Assembly (NCBI RefSeq): GCF_900114095.1
Contig: NZ_FORV01000001.1
Coordinates: forward strand, 1,178,001 to 1,242,000
DNA length: 64,000 nt
DNA from: Sphingomonas sp. NFR04
GTDB lineage: Bacteria; Pseudomonadota; Alphaproteobacteria; Sphingomonadales; Sphingomonadaceae
Reading direction: 5' to 3'
The translations under genes and the position numbers were made by a program. Positions within the stretch are counted from its first letter, which is position 1. Each line of letters opens with the position of its first letter. Below, one piece after another: positions 38,056 to 48,645 of the stretch. The notes under the pieces were generated by a model. The model ran no database searches and had not been told where the DNA came from. It saw nothing but the letters and a program-made list of their open reading frames with translations.

Positions 38056-39483
38056 GTGACCAACCGCTTTCCCCTGCTCCTCGCGCTGGCCGCGAGCACC
38101 GCGCTCTCGGCCTGCAACCTGGCGCCCAAGTACAGCCGGCCCCAGCCAGCGATCCCGGCGGCGCTGCCCCAGGGCGACGTCTACCCGGCCGCCGCCTCCG
38201 ACGCGCCGGACATCAGCAAGATCGGCTGGCGCGACTTCTTCGTCGACGATCGCCTGCGCCGGGTGATCCAGCTGGGGCTGGACAACAACCAGGACCTGCG
38301 CCTCGCCGCCGCCAATGTGCTGCAGGCGCGGGCGCAATATCGCGGCCAGCGTGCCAATATCCTGCCGACGCTGGGCGTCAGCGGCGCGGGCACCTACACC
38401 AACACCGCCTCCTTCGCCGCCAGCGCAGGAGGCGCGGCGGGCAGTGGCGTCGCCGACATCCAGTATTTCAACCTCAATGCCGGCATCTCGTCCTTCGAGG
38501 TCGACCTGTTCGGCCGGCTGCGCAATCTCAGCACCGCCGCGCAGGAACAATATTTCGCCAGCACCGAGGCGCAGCGCGCCACCCGCGTCACGCTGATCGG
38601 CGAGATCGCCAGCGCCTGGCTCACCCTCGCCTCGGATCGCGAGCAGCTCGCCATCGCGCAGAACACGCTCAAGGCCTTCCAGCAGTCGCTGGATCTGACC
38701 CGTGCGCAGTTCCGCATCGGCACCGCGTCCGAACTCGAGTCGCGCCAGGCCGAGACGAGCTACGAATCCGCGCGCAACGACGTCGCGACGGCGCAGACCC
38801 GGATCGCGCAGGACATCAACGCGCTCCAGCTGCTCACCGGCGCCCCCGTCGCAGCCGAGCTGCTGCCCGAGACGCTGGGCGACGCCAAGGCGACGATCGA
38901 CGCACTGCCCGGCAACGTGCCCTCCGAAGTGCTGCTGCGTCGCCCCGACGTGCTCCAGGCCGAGCACGAGCTGATCGCGCAGAACGCCAATATCGGTGCC
39001 GCGCGCGCGGCCTTCTTCCCGCGCATCTCGCTCACCGCGACGGTCGGCACGATCAGCGCGACGCTCGGGAAGCTGTTCGGCAGCGGCAGCGATACCTATT
39101 CGGTGTCGCCGTCGGCTTCGGTCAACATCTTCGATTTCGGCAAGAACCAGGCGAATCTGGATTACTACCGGGCCGCCCGCGAAGGTGCCGTCGCCACCTA
39201 TCAGAAGACGATCCAGACCGCCTTCCGCGAAGTCGCCGATGCGCTTGCCCAGCGCGGTACGATCGAGGAGCAGCTGCGCGCGCAGAGCGCCCGGGCCAAT
39301 GCGGCCGAGGTCGCGGCGCGGCTGTCCGACGCGCGCTACCGGGCGGGGGTGGATTCGTTCCTCACCGTGCTCGATTCGCAGCGCAGCGCCTATGCCGCCG
39401 AGCAGAGCCTGGTCACCACCCGGCTCACCCGCGCGAGCAATCTGGTGACCCTGTACAGAACCTTAGGCGGCGGGCTCGACTAG
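38056..39483 (+). CDS. RND efflux outer-membrane channel lipoprotein (NodT/OprM family)
   Basis: The 475-residue protein is the TolC-like outer membrane factor. It starts with GTG and a lipoprotein signal with lipobox LSAC (ALSACNLAPKY), then the two OEP repeats, each with a long coiled-coil region (IGWRDFFVDDRLRRVIQLGL; LDLTRAQFRIGTASELESRQ; PEVLLRRPDVLQAEHELI-like segment at about 292-310). It ends GVDSFLTVLDSQRSAYAAEQ. It follows the pump gene after 5 bases and completes the operon. Confidence 0.94.
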   Translation: MTNRFPLLLALAASTALSACNLAPKYSRPQPAIPAALPQGDVYPAAASDAPDISKIGWRDFFVDDRLRRVIQLGLDNNQDLRLAAANVLQARAQYRGQRANILPTLGVSGAGTYTNTASFAASAGGAAGSGVADIQYFNLNAGISSFEVDLFGRLRNLSTAAQEQYFASTEAQRATRVTLIGEIASAWLTLASDREQLAIAQNTLKAFQQSLDLTRAQFRIGTASELESRQAETSYESARNDVATAQTRIAQDINALQLLTGAPVAAELLPETLGDAKATIDALPGNVPSEVLLRRPDVLQAEHELIAQNANIGAARAAFFPRISLTATVGTISATLGKLFGSGSDTYSVSPSASVNIFDFGKNQANLDYYRAAREGAVATYQKTIQTAFREVADALAQRGTIEEQLRAQSARANAAEVAARLSDARYRAGVDSFLTVLDSQRSAYAAEQSLVTTRLTRASNLVTLYRTLGGGLD

Positions 39484-39544
39484 ACGCTTGCCACTTGCGA
39501 AAATCGGCATACTCTCTGGATCCAATAGGAGAAGGAGAGGTGTC

Positions 39545-39847
39545 GTGTCGCTGAACGAAGTGCACCCGAACCAGGAGCAGGATCTGCCGCCGCTGCCGGT
39601 GCAGACCGCCGACGAGAGCATGATCATCCTTGAAGGCCTGCTCTGCGTGATGCGGGAAAAGAACCTGCTCTCGCGCCAGGATCTCGAGCTGCTCTGCCAG
39701 AAGGTCGAGCGCCGCGCCGCGGGCGTGAGCAAGAACCCGCTGCCCTGCTGCCCGGACAAGGCGGCGAACGCGCGCAACTATATCCAGCGCCTCGCCGACT
39801 ATCTGGGGCAGCGCTATGGCGGCAAGCACCTCCGCCGCGTGAGCTGA
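39545..39847 (+). CDS. Small conserved-looking hypothetical protein with CCP motif
   Basis: The 100-residue protein has two helical halves: an N-terminal part with ADESMIILEGLLCVMREKNL then LSRQDLELLCQKVERRA, and a C-terminal part with PLPCCPDKAANARNYIQRL. No membrane segment or signal. GTG start at 39545 follows AAGGAGAGG at 5 bases. I do not recognise the family. It lies 61 bases after the efflux operon on the same strand and could be its last gene or independent. Confidence 0.7.
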   Translation: MSLNEVHPNQEQDLPPLPVQTADESMIILEGLLCVMREKNLLSRQDLELLCQKVERRAAGVSKNPLPCCPDKAANARNYIQRLADYLGQRYGGKHLRRVS

Positions 39848-39869
39848 GCGCGGACGCCGTCCGACCGCC

Positions 39870-39963
39870 GTCACCCCGGCGAAAGCCCGGGTCCATTGGA
39901 GTCGCCGTCGCGGCTTTTGCCACACCCTAGTGGCGCCTGGATCCCGGCTTCCGCCGGGATGAC
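39870..39963. repeat. REP-like hairpin repeat, family A (diverged)
   Basis: GTCACCCCGGCGAAAGCCCG on the left pairs with CGGCTTCCGCCGGGATGAC on the right, with GGTCCATTGG inside. It accounts for about a third of the 268-bp space before the FAH gene; the rest shows nothing I can assign. Confidence 0.75.
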
Positions 39964-40115
39964 GGGTGTTGATGTTGCATGGTGCGGGCAAAGCCGCCCT
40001 CCGCTCGCCCCGGCTCCGTCTCTAATAATCCTACAAATCGGCAAATCCCGCTTTGGCGAGGCGGCTGCCCGCGCTAGGGCGCAATCGTCTGTCTTTCCTG
40101 AATGAGGACGCTTGC

Positions 40116-40967
40116 ATGAAGTTGCTTCGCTACGGCCCGCGCGGGGGCGAAAAGCCCGGCATCCTGGACGCCGAGGGCCGCATCCGCGACCTGACCGGTC
40201 TGGTGCCCGACCTGACCGTCGACGTGATCGAGCGGATCCGCGCGGTCGATCCCACCACGCTGCCGCTGGTCGAAGGCAATCCGCGCCTCGGCGTGCCCGT
40301 CGCCGATATCGGCAAGTTCCTCGCGATCGGCCTCAATTATGCCGATCACGCCCGCGAAGCCGGCCTCGAGCCGCCGCCCGAGCCGATCTTCTTCACCAAG
40401 GCGATCTCGTGCCTGACCGGCCCGAACGATCCGGTGATGATCCCCAAGGGTTCGCAGAAGACCGATTGGGAAGTCGAGCTGGGCGTGATCATCGGCAAGA
40501 CCTGCCGCCATGTCGACCAGGCCGATGCACTGGACCACGTGGCCGGCTATGTCCTCGCCAACGACGTGTCGGAGCGCGCCTTCCAGAAGGAGCTCGGCAG
40601 CCAGTGGGACAAGGGCAAGGGCTGCGACACCTTCGGCCCCGTCGGCCCGTGGCTGGTCACCCCGGACGAGGTCGCCGACTGCCAGGCGCTCGACATGTAC
40701 CTGGACCTCAACGGCAAGCGGATGCAGACCGGCAACACGTCGACGATGATCTTCCCGGTGGCGGAATGCATCGCGTATATGAGCCGCTTCATCACGCTCC
40801 ACCCCGGCGACCTGCTGATCACCGGCACGCCCCCGGGCGTCGGCGAGGGCCAGAAGCCGGACAAGATCTTCCTCAAGCCCGGCGACGTGATGGAGCTGGG
40901 GATCACCGGCCTCGGCACCCAGCGCCAGGACGTGATCGCGTTCGACCTGGCGAAGCTGGAGGGGTGA
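40116..40967 (+). CDS. FAH family hydrolase, candidate 2,4-diketo-3-deoxy-L-fuconate/rhamnonate hydrolase
   Basis: The 283-residue protein belongs to the fumarylacetoacetate hydrolase family. The opening KLLRYGPRGGEKPGILDAEG and the metal-binding acidic residues in DWEVELGVIIGKTCRHVD and LANDVSERAFQKELG are typical of the subgroup that cleaves 2,4-diketo-3-deoxy sugar acids, known from the Sphingomonas L-rhamnose pathway (LRA6), to pyruvate and L-lactate. Ureidoglycolate lyase is the common automatic name for this subgroup. It is flanked by repeats and not in an operon, but it would supply the missing last step of the fucose route at 25-29 kb. Confidence 0.82.
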   Translation: MKLLRYGPRGGEKPGILDAEGRIRDLTGLVPDLTVDVIERIRAVDPTTLPLVEGNPRLGVPVADIGKFLAIGLNYADHAREAGLEPPPEPIFFTKAISCLTGPNDPVMIPKGSQKTDWEVELGVIIGKTCRHVDQADALDHVAGYVLANDVSERAFQKELGSQWDKGKGCDTFGPVGPWLVTPDEVADCQALDMYLDLNGKRMQTGNTSTMIFPVAECIAYMSRFITLHPGDLLITGTPPGVGEGQKPDKIFLKPGDVMELGITGLGTQRQDVIAFDLAKLEG

Positions 40968-40983
40968 GCTGAAGGAGGAAACG

Positions 40984-41121
40984 TCCCCCTCACCCTTCCC
41001 ACTGCCTTCGGCAGCGGGCCCCTTCCCTCTCCCACAAGGGGAGAGGGAGTTTGGAAGCACTGCTCCCTCTCCCCTTGTGGGAGAGGGAGGGAGCGCCGAA
41101 GGCGCGGAAGGGTGAGGGGGA
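40984..41121. repeat. Hairpin repeat, family D
   Basis: Outer arms TCCCCCTCACCCTTCC and GGAAGGGTGAGGGGGA enclose inner arms CCCTCTCCCACAAGGGGAGA and its counterpart CTCCCTCTCCCCTTGTGGGA. It separates the convergent FAH and GreB-like genes. Confidence 0.85.
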
Positions 41122-41137
41122 AACTTCCCCCAAAGCT

Positions 41138-41595
41138 CTAGATCGCCTCCACCGCCAGCACTTCGATCGCCTCGGCCTTGCCGCCGAAATCGACTCGCTC
41201 GCCTTCCTCCGCGCCGAGCAGCGCGTGCGCCAGTGGCGCCTGGAAGGCCAGCCGGTCGGCCGCGGTATCGGCCTCGTCATGGCCGACGATCTCGATCACC
41301 CGCTCGCGGCCGTTCAGCTTGATCCGCACCCGCGCGCCGATCCCCGCCACGCCGTCCTCGATCGGCGGCGCGACCTGCGCGGTGGCGGCGCGGGTGTTCC
41401 AGTAGCGGAGCTCGCGCTTGAGCACTTCCTTGGCCTCGGCATCGCCCTCCCCCCCGATCGCGGCTTCCAGCGCCGCGACCTTGCCCGCGATCAGCGCCGG
41501 GCCCGCCGCCGTGACCAGATTGGGCCCGGCCGGCAGCGGCAGCTCGAACTTCGGTTCCTTATGTTCCTCGTCGCTCTCGCGGCGGAAGGCGACGC

Positions 41596-41599
<4 letters not shown>
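41138..41599 (-). CDS. GreA/GreB family protein lacking the coiled-coil tip
   Basis: The 153-residue protein has a C-terminal FKBP-like domain of the transcript-cleavage factors (RVRIKLNGRERVIEIVGHDE, then APLAHALLGAEEGERVDFGG). The N-terminal coiled coil is short: after PNLVTAAGPALIAGKVAALE it goes straight to AKEVLKRELRYWNTR, and the segment corresponding to GreB's GDRSENADY acidic tip is absent. It could bind RNA polymerase without stimulating cleavage, as Rnk does, but that is inference. Its ATG overlaps the aldo/keto reductase stop (ATGA). Confidence 0.82.
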
Positions 41600-42660
<1,061 letters not shown>

Positions 42661-42808
42661 CGTGTCTCTCCATCGGGAATGCTTGGTCGAACGCGCCTAT
42701 ACGCAGGCAGGGTCCAGCACGGAACACCCTGGCATGCCGACAATGGCAAGCCGCCCCCAAGGACAGCTATCTTGTCGTCCCGCCCCTCGCCCGGTAACGC
42801 GGACGGCC

Positions 42809-44200
42809 ATGCAGTATCACAGCACCCGCGGCGGCGCGCCCTTGCTGGGCTTTCGCGACGTCACCCTCACCGGCCTCGCCAGCGACGGCGGCCTCTACGT
42901 CCCGACTCAGTGGCCGCGCTTCTCGGCCGAGGACATCGCGGGATTCCGCGGCCTCTCCTATGTCGAGACGGCGGTTCGGGTCATGCTGCCCTTCGTCACC
43001 CCGGACCTGAGCGAAGACGAGCTGCGCCAGCTCTGCACCCAGGCCTATGGCCGCTTCGCCCATGCGGCGGTGACCCCGCTGGTCCAGATCGACCAGCAGC
43101 ACTGGCTGCTCGAACTGTTCCACGGTCCTACCCTCGCCTTCAAGGACGTGGCGCTCCAGCTGCTGGGGCTGCTGTTCGAGAAGTTCCTCGTCGGCACCAA
43201 CCAGCACCTCACCATCGTCGGCGCGACCTCGGGCGACACCGGCAGCGCGGCGATCGACGCGGTGGCGGGCCGCATCGGCGTCGACATCTTCATGCTGCAT
43301 CCGCAGGGCCGCGTGTCCGACGTTCAGCGCCGCCAGATGACCACCGTACTCGCCCCCAACGTCCACAACATCGCCATCGACGGCAGCTTCGACGATGCCC
43401 AGGCGCTGGTGAAGGCGATGTTCAACGATGCGGACTTTTCGGGCCGCTTCCAGCTGAGCGCCGTCAACTCGATCAACTGGGCCCGGCTGATGGCGCAGGT
43501 GGTCTATTATTTCTATGCCGCCGTGCGCCTCGGCGCGCCGGAGCGGGCGGTCGCCTTCTCGGTGCCGACCGGCAATTTCGGCGACGTCTTCGCCGGCTAT
43601 GTCGCGGCGCGCATGGGGCTGCCGGTGGCCAAGCTGGTCGTGGCGACCAACGTCAACGACATCCTCCACCGGGCGCTCTCCGCCGGCGACTATTCGGCGG
43701 GCACCGTCACCCCCACTGCCGCGCCCTCGATGGACATCCAGGTCAGCTCCAACTTCGAGCGGCTGCTGGCCGACCTCGCAGGCGCGCCGATCGCGGAGCA
43801 GATGCGCGGCTTCGAGAGCAGCCGCGCGATGCAGCTCACCAACATGCAGCGCGAAGGCGCGTCGAAGCTGTTCACCAGCGACGCGATCGATGCCGACGGC
43901 ATGAACGAAGCGATGCGCTGGGCCTGCGCCGAAGCGGGCCAGGTGATCGACCCGCACACCGCGATCGGCCTCGCCGCCGCCCAGCGCGCCGGGCTGGCGC
44001 AGGACGTGCCCGTGGTGACCCTCGCCACCGCGCACCCCGCCAAGTTCCGCGACGCCGTCGAGCGCGCCACCGGCGTCCGCCCGCACGTGCCCAATCGCGT
44101 CGGCGACCTGTTCGAGCGCCAGGAGCGCTACGACACCCTGCCCGCCACGTTCGATGCGATCACCGGCTATATCGCCGAGCGGGCCCACGCCAAGGCATGA
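42809..44200 (+). CDS. thrC: Threonine synthase
   Basis: The 463-residue PLP enzyme converts O-phosphohomoserine to threonine. It has the N-terminal YHSTRGGAPLLGFRDVTLTG, the PLP lysine Lys112 in ELFHGPTLAFKDVALQ, the phosphate-binding TSGDTGSAAIDAV and the FNDADFSGRFQLSAVNSINW region of the longer ThrC type. Start ATG at 42809 begins at the conserved QYHSTRG; the open frame reaches further upstream but with no family similarity. It is divergent from the aldo/keto reductase gene and overlaps the next gene by 4 bases. Confidence 0.95.
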   Translation: MQYHSTRGGAPLLGFRDVTLTGLASDGGLYVPTQWPRFSAEDIAGFRGLSYVETAVRVMLPFVTPDLSEDELRQLCTQAYGRFAHAAVTPLVQIDQQHWLLELFHGPTLAFKDVALQLLGLLFEKFLVGTNQHLTIVGATSGDTGSAAIDAVAGRIGVDIFMLHPQGRVSDVQRRQMTTVLAPNVHNIAIDGSFDDAQALVKAMFNDADFSGRFQLSAVNSINWARLMAQVVYYFYAAVRLGAPERAVAFSVPTGNFGDVFAGYVAARMGLPVAKLVVATNVNDILHRALSAGDYSAGTVTPTAAPSMDIQVSSNFERLLADLAGAPIAEQMRGFESSRAMQLTNMQREGASKLFTSDAIDADGMNEAMRWACAEAGQVIDPHTAIGLAAAQRAGLAQDVPVVTLATAHPAKFRDAVERATGVRPHVPNRVGDLFERQERYDTLPATFDAITGYIAERAHAKA

Positions 44201-45066
44201 AGCTCGTTACCCTCACTGGCGAGCCCTGGGCCGACTATGGCCTGATCGACTCCGGCCATGGGCGGAAGCTGGAGCGCTACGGCGCCTATCGCTTCATCCG
44301 CCCCGAGCCCCAGGCCATGTGGGCCCCCGCCTCGGCCGACTGGGACGCGCATGCCGAGTTCGTCCCCGGCTCGGACGAGGATGGCGGCGGCCGCTGGGAG
44401 TATCTGAAGGCCACGCCGCGCGAGGGCTGGCCGCTGGCATGGCGCGAGGTGCGCTTCACCGCCCAGACCACGCCCTTCCGCCACCTCGGCTTCTTCCCGG
44501 ACATGGCGCCGGTATGGGACTGGATGCGCAGCCGCATCGACGGCATGGACAGCCCTGAGTGCATGAACCTGTTCGGCTATACCGGCGTCGGCTCGCTGGC
44601 GCTGGCCGCGGCGGGGGCGAAGGTGACGCATGTCGACGCCTCCAAGAAGTCGGTGATGGAAGGCAAGGCCAATGCCGAGCTTTCGGGCATGACCGACAAG
44701 CCGATCCGCTGGATGATCGACGACGCGATGAAGTTCACCGCGCGCGAGGTGCGCCGCGGGCGGCGCTATGACGGCATCATCCTCGACCCGCCCAAATGGG
44801 GCCGCGGGCCCAACGGCGAGGTGTGGAAGCTGGAGGAAGGCCTGCCGTCCCTGATCGAGGACGTCGCCAAGCTGCTCGATGCCGATTCGCGCTTCCTGTT
44901 CCTCACCGTCTATGCGGTGCGCATGTCGGCGCTGGCGATCGGGGAACTGGTCCGCCAGGCGATGGCGGACAAGGGCGGCACGGTGGAAGCGGGCGAGCTG
45001 ACGGTGCGCGAAGAGGCGCGCGGGCTGGAGCTGCCGACGGCGATCTTCGCGCGCTGGTCGCGCTAG
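44197..45066 (+). CDS. Class I SAM-dependent methyltransferase (RlmI/RlmK-like)
   Basis: The 289-residue protein has a Rossmann methyltransferase domain: MNLFGYTGVGSLALAAAGAK (motif I), VTHVDASKKSVM (acidic loop) and the catalytic IILDPPKWGRG, which is the DPPxFxxxK-like motif of 23S rRNA m5C/m2G methyltransferases of the RlmI/RlmK group. The N-terminal domain (residues 1-110) is shorter than the PUA of RlmI. Substrate not provable from sequence. It is coupled to thrC by ATGA. Confidence 0.87.
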   Translation: MKLVTLTGEPWADYGLIDSGHGRKLERYGAYRFIRPEPQAMWAPASADWDAHAEFVPGSDEDGGGRWEYLKATPREGWPLAWREVRFTAQTTPFRHLGFFPDMAPVWDWMRSRIDGMDSPECMNLFGYTGVGSLALAAAGAKVTHVDASKKSVMEGKANAELSGMTDKPIRWMIDDAMKFTAREVRRGRRYDGIILDPPKWGRGPNGEVWKLEEGLPSLIEDVAKLLDADSRFLFLTVYAVRMSALAIGELVRQAMADKGGTVEAGELTVREEARGLELPTAIFARWSR

Positions 45067-45075
45067 GCTCGCACC

Positions 45076-47853
45076 TTACGACCCGGTCCGGGCCAGCGCG
45101 CCCGCGTCCTGCATCGGTGCCGGCCGGCCGAACAGATAGCCCTGCGCCTCTTCGCAGCCCTCGCGCAGCAGCAGTTCGCGCTGCGAGTCGGTCTCCAGCC
45201 CTTCGGCCAGCACCGGGATCGACAGGCTGCGGCCCAGCGCCAGGATCGCGCGGATGATCGCCCGCGCTTGCTCGCTCCGCTCCGAATCCGCCAGGAACGA
45301 TTTGTCGATCTTGATCTTGTCGAACGGGAAGGAGTGGAGCGTGTCGAGCGACGAATAGCCGGTGCCGAAATCGTCCATCGCCACCCGGATGCCCAAGGCC
45401 TTGATGCGGCGCAGGCTGTGCAGCGCGCGCGCCTTGTCGGCGATCAGCGCGGTTTCGGTGATCTCCAGTTCGAGCCGCGTCGGGGCCAGCCCGGTCTCGA
45501 CCAGGATCGCGGTGATCAGCTCGGGCAGGTCGGGCTTGAGCAGTTGCACCGGAGAGAGGTTGACCGCGACATTCTGCCCGGACGACCAGCCCGCCGCCTC
45601 GGCACAGGCGGTGCGCAGCACCCATTCGCCGAGCCGGATGATCTCGCCGGTTTCCTCGGCGATCGGGATGAAGTCCATCGGCGGGATGTTGCCCAGCCGC
45701 GGATGTGCCCAGCGCAGCAGCGCCTCGTACCCCACCACGTCGTCGGTGAGCAGCGAGCGCTGCGGCTGGTACAGCAGCCGCAATTCGCCCCGCGCCGCTG
45801 CATAGCGCAGATCGTTCGCGATCACCCGGCGGTGCCGGGCCTGCTCGTCCATGCCCTGCTCGTAATAGCAGATGCGTTCGGCGAAATCGGCCTTGGCGCG
45901 ATACATGGCAAGATCGGCATTGTTGAGCAGCGTCTCGCGGTCCGGCGCATCGCTGGGATAGACCGCAACGCCGATGCTCGCTCCTACGGACAGCGAGCCG
46001 TGCGCGGCGAACCCGCCGAACACACTGGCTTCCAGGCGCGCGACAAAGGCTTCCAGCTCCGCCGCCTGCTCGAATCGCTTGGCGACGGCGAACTCATCAC
46101 CGCCCATCCGCGCAGCGATCTCCTGTTCCTGGAGCGCGCCCGCCAGCCCCTGGCCTATTTCGCGCAGCACCCGGTCCCCCTCGCTGTGCCCCAGCGAGTC
46201 ATTGATCTCCTTGAACCTGTCGAGATCGATGGCGGCCACCGCCACCTTGGCGCGATCATTGGCCGTCCGGGCAAGCTCCGCGTCCAGCCAGCCATGGAAC
46301 TGTACGCGATTGGGCAGCCCGGTCAGCGCATCGTGCATCGCCATGTGCGCGATGCGCGACTCCGAGCGGCGCCGCTCGCTGATATCCTCGACCGTGGTCA
46401 CCCACCCGCCGTCCGGCAGCTTGCGGTTATCGACGGAGAGCACGAAATCGGCATCATATTCGGCGACGATGGTGGGATCCGCACCCTCGTCGAGCGAATC
46501 GAGGATGCGTTGCCGCGCTTCGGCGACGCGCGCTTCCGCGACTGCGCCGCCGGTGCGCCCCTCCAGCGCAGCCCGGATCACCGCCAGCAGCGTGGTGCCG
46601 GGCGGGCAGGCTTCCGGCGGCAATTGCCAGAGCTTCAGGAACCGCTCGTTGCGCAGCAGCAGCCGCTCGTCGGGGCCGAACAGGCACAGCCCCTGGTGCA
46701 TGTTCTCCAGCGCCGCGTCGAGATGGCGATGCGCCTCGGCGATGCGGTCCTGGTCCAGCTTGTACTGCGTCATGTCGCGGGTGATCTTGGCGAAGCCAAG
46801 CGACCGGCCGCCCTCGTCCTGGATACGCTCGATCGTCACATGCGCCCAGAAGCGGGTGCCATCCTTGCGCACGCGCCACCCCCCGCCGGAGAACTTGCCC
46901 TCGCGCACGGCAGTGGCGAGGGCCGCATCGGCCGCGCCGGCCGCCTGGTCCTCTGGCGTGTAGAAGCGCGCGAGATGGCTGCCGACAACTTCGGCCTCGG
47001 TATAGCCCTTCAGCCGCGCCGCGCCGGTATTCCAGTTGGCGACCCGGCCCTGCGGATCGAGCATGTACAGCGCACAGTCCGAAATCCCCTTGGCCAGGAT
47101 GCTGAACTGCCGCTCGCTTGCAGCGATCGCCGCTCGGGCGCGCCGGGCGATCCACCAGCTGCCGAAACACACCGCGAGCAGCGCGACGGTGATGATCGAC
47201 AGCACGACCGACATCGAGCGCGGCGAGAGATTGGCGCCACCCGCTTCGCGCTGCCATGGGATCAGATGGATGGCCGTCATGCCGGTGAAGTGCAGGCTGA
47301 CCACCGCCGCGAGCATCAGCAAGGCGGCACCGAGTCCGGAGCGCAGCGAGTTGCGGCGTACGGCAACGTGCAGGGCGGCGATGAAGGGCACGCACCCGAG
47401 CAGCACCGACAGCACGACATAGCCCGGGCGCCACTGGACGTGCGCCGGCATGTCGATGGCGGCGATGCCCATATAGTGCATGGTTGCAATGCCGCCGACC
47501 GCGAGCAGGCCGGCACCCGCGAGGCGGGTCGCGCCGCTCCGACGCTCCACGACGAAGAAGGCCGCCAGCATCGCCGTGGCCACGACGGCAAGCGAGGCCG
47601 CCGAGAGGACGATGGAAAAGCCGAACTGGAAGCCGGGATCATAGCCCAGCATCGCGATGAAGTGCGTTGCCCAGATGCCGAACGCCGTCGCCAGTGCCCC
47701 GCCGATCGTCCAGCCCAGCGCGGCATGCGGGGCTCGGGTGCTCTGCCGCAGCATCAGCACGGCCGTCAGCGTCGTCAGGAGGCACATCCCGGCCGCGAGC
47801 GCGACAAGGCGCAGATCGTGCTGGCCGGCGATGCAATAGGCGATGGCGAACAT
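45076..47853 (-). CDS. MHYT-PAS-PAS-GGDEF-EAL cyclic-di-GMP protein
   Basis: The 925-residue inner-membrane protein carries an N-terminal MHYT sensor of seven hydrophobic segments (residues about 5-235) with the three repeats ATHFIAMLGY, TMHYMGIAAI and SLHFTGMTAI, thought to bind copper. Two PAS domains follow (about 245-370 and 375-495), then GGDEF with intact active motif GGDEF at 584-588 and EAL with EAL at 710-712 and the DDFGTGYSSL segment at 827. Both cyclase and phosphodiesterase motifs look complete, so net activity cannot be predicted. It stands alone, convergent with the methyltransferase gene. Confidence 0.94.
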   Translation of the reverse strand: MFAIAYCIAGQHDLRLVALAAGMCLLTTLTAVLMLRQSTRAPHAALGWTIGGALATAFGIWATHFIAMLGYDPGFQFGFSIVLSAASLAVVATAMLAAFFVVERRSGATRLAGAGLLAVGGIATMHYMGIAAIDMPAHVQWRPGYVVLSVLLGCVPFIAALHVAVRRNSLRSGLGAALLMLAAVVSLHFTGMTAIHLIPWQREAGGANLSPRSMSVVLSIITVALLAVCFGSWWIARRARAAIAASERQFSILAKGISDCALYMLDPQGRVANWNTGAARLKGYTEAEVVGSHLARFYTPEDQAAGAADAALATAVREGKFSGGGWRVRKDGTRFWAHVTIERIQDEGGRSLGFAKITRDMTQYKLDQDRIAEAHRHLDAALENMHQGLCLFGPDERLLLRNERFLKLWQLPPEACPPGTTLLAVIRAALEGRTGGAVAEARVAEARQRILDSLDEGADPTIVAEYDADFVLSVDNRKLPDGGWVTTVEDISERRRSESRIAHMAMHDALTGLPNRVQFHGWLDAELARTANDRAKVAVAAIDLDRFKEINDSLGHSEGDRVLREIGQGLAGALQEQEIAARMGGDEFAVAKRFEQAAELEAFVARLEASVFGGFAAHGSLSVGASIGVAVYPSDAPDRETLLNNADLAMYRAKADFAERICYYEQGMDEQARHRRVIANDLRYAAARGELRLLYQPQRSLLTDDVVGYEALLRWAHPRLGNIPPMDFIPIAEETGEIIRLGEWVLRTACAEAAGWSSGQNVAVNLSPVQLLKPDLPELITAILVETGLAPTRLELEITETALIADKARALHSLRRIKALGIRVAMDDFGTGYSSLDTLHSFPFDKIKIDKSFLADSERSEQARAIIRAILALGRSLSIPVLAEGLETDSQRELLLREGCEEAQGYLFGRPAPMQDAGALARTGS

Positions 47854-48016
47854 GAAACCTCGTGGAAATCGCCCGAGCCTAGCGCATCATGTGTTAACAG
47901 CCTGCTCTTCCATGCATCTTTCCGTGCGTTCGGCGCGGCAGCGCGAGCCCCGGCGCACGCGCGGCCGCACGCGGGCCGGCAGGATCGTTGATGGCAGGGA
48001 TTAATAAGACCAGCGT

Positions 48017-48637
48017 TCAGCCTGCGAGCACGCCCAGCCGCACCAGTTCGGCGCGGAACGCCTCGGCACCGGTGAACACCACGCCGTGAATGCCCTGCGC
48101 CCGCGCCGCTTCGACATTGACCGGCAGATCATCGACGAACACCGCGTCCGGGCCCTGCAGTCCGAATCGCTCCAGCGCCAGCGCGTAGATGGCGGGATCG
48201 GGCTTCACCAGCTTCTCGTCACCCGAGACGACGATGTCCCGGAAGCGGCCGAACAGCCAGTCGACCTCGGGCATCCAGGCCCGCCAGAACTCGCCGGAGA
48301 AATTGGTGATGCCGAACAGCGCGATGCCCGCCGAATCGAGTTCCTCGACCAGCGCGGCCATGCCGGGGATCGGCGGCCCCAGTTGCTCGCCAAAGCGCGG
48401 CCCCCAGAGCGCGATCTTGTCGGCATGCTCCGGGTACAGCGCGCTCAGCTCCGCCGATGTCTCGGCGAAGGGGCGGCCAGCGTCATGCTGGAAATGCCAT
48501 TCCTTGGTGACGACCTGCGACAGAAACGCGTCGAGCGCCTGCTCGTTGTCGAACAGGCGCTCGTACAAACGCCGCGGTTCCCAAGGGAAAAGAACGTTGC
48601 CGACGTCGAAGATGACGGCGTGCGGCGCAGTCCCCAC
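48017..48637 (-). CDS. HAD-IA family hydrolase
   Basis: The 206-residue protein has the haloacid dehalogenase motifs: nucleophile Asp in AVIFDVGNVLFPWEP, motif II in LFGITNFSGEFW, a lysine in DEKLVKPDPAIYA and the acidic pair in AVFVDDLPVNVEAA. The helical cap after motif I fits the YihX/HAD-like phosphatase group acting on small phosphorylated metabolites. Nine bases separate its stop from the upstream-lying rpmJ stop region on the same strand, so they may share a transcript. Confidence 0.9.
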   Translation of the reverse strand: MGTAPHAVIFDVGNVLFPWEPRRLYERLFDNEQALDAFLSQVVTKEWHFQHDAGRPFAETSAELSALYPEHADKIALWGPRFGEQLGPPIPGMAALVEELDSAGIALFGITNFSGEFWRAWMPEVDWLFGRFRDIVVSGDEKLVKPDPAIYALALERFGLQGPDAVFVDDLPVNVEAARAQGIHGVVFTGAEAFRAELVRLGVLAG

Positions 48638-48645
48638 GTGTGGGC

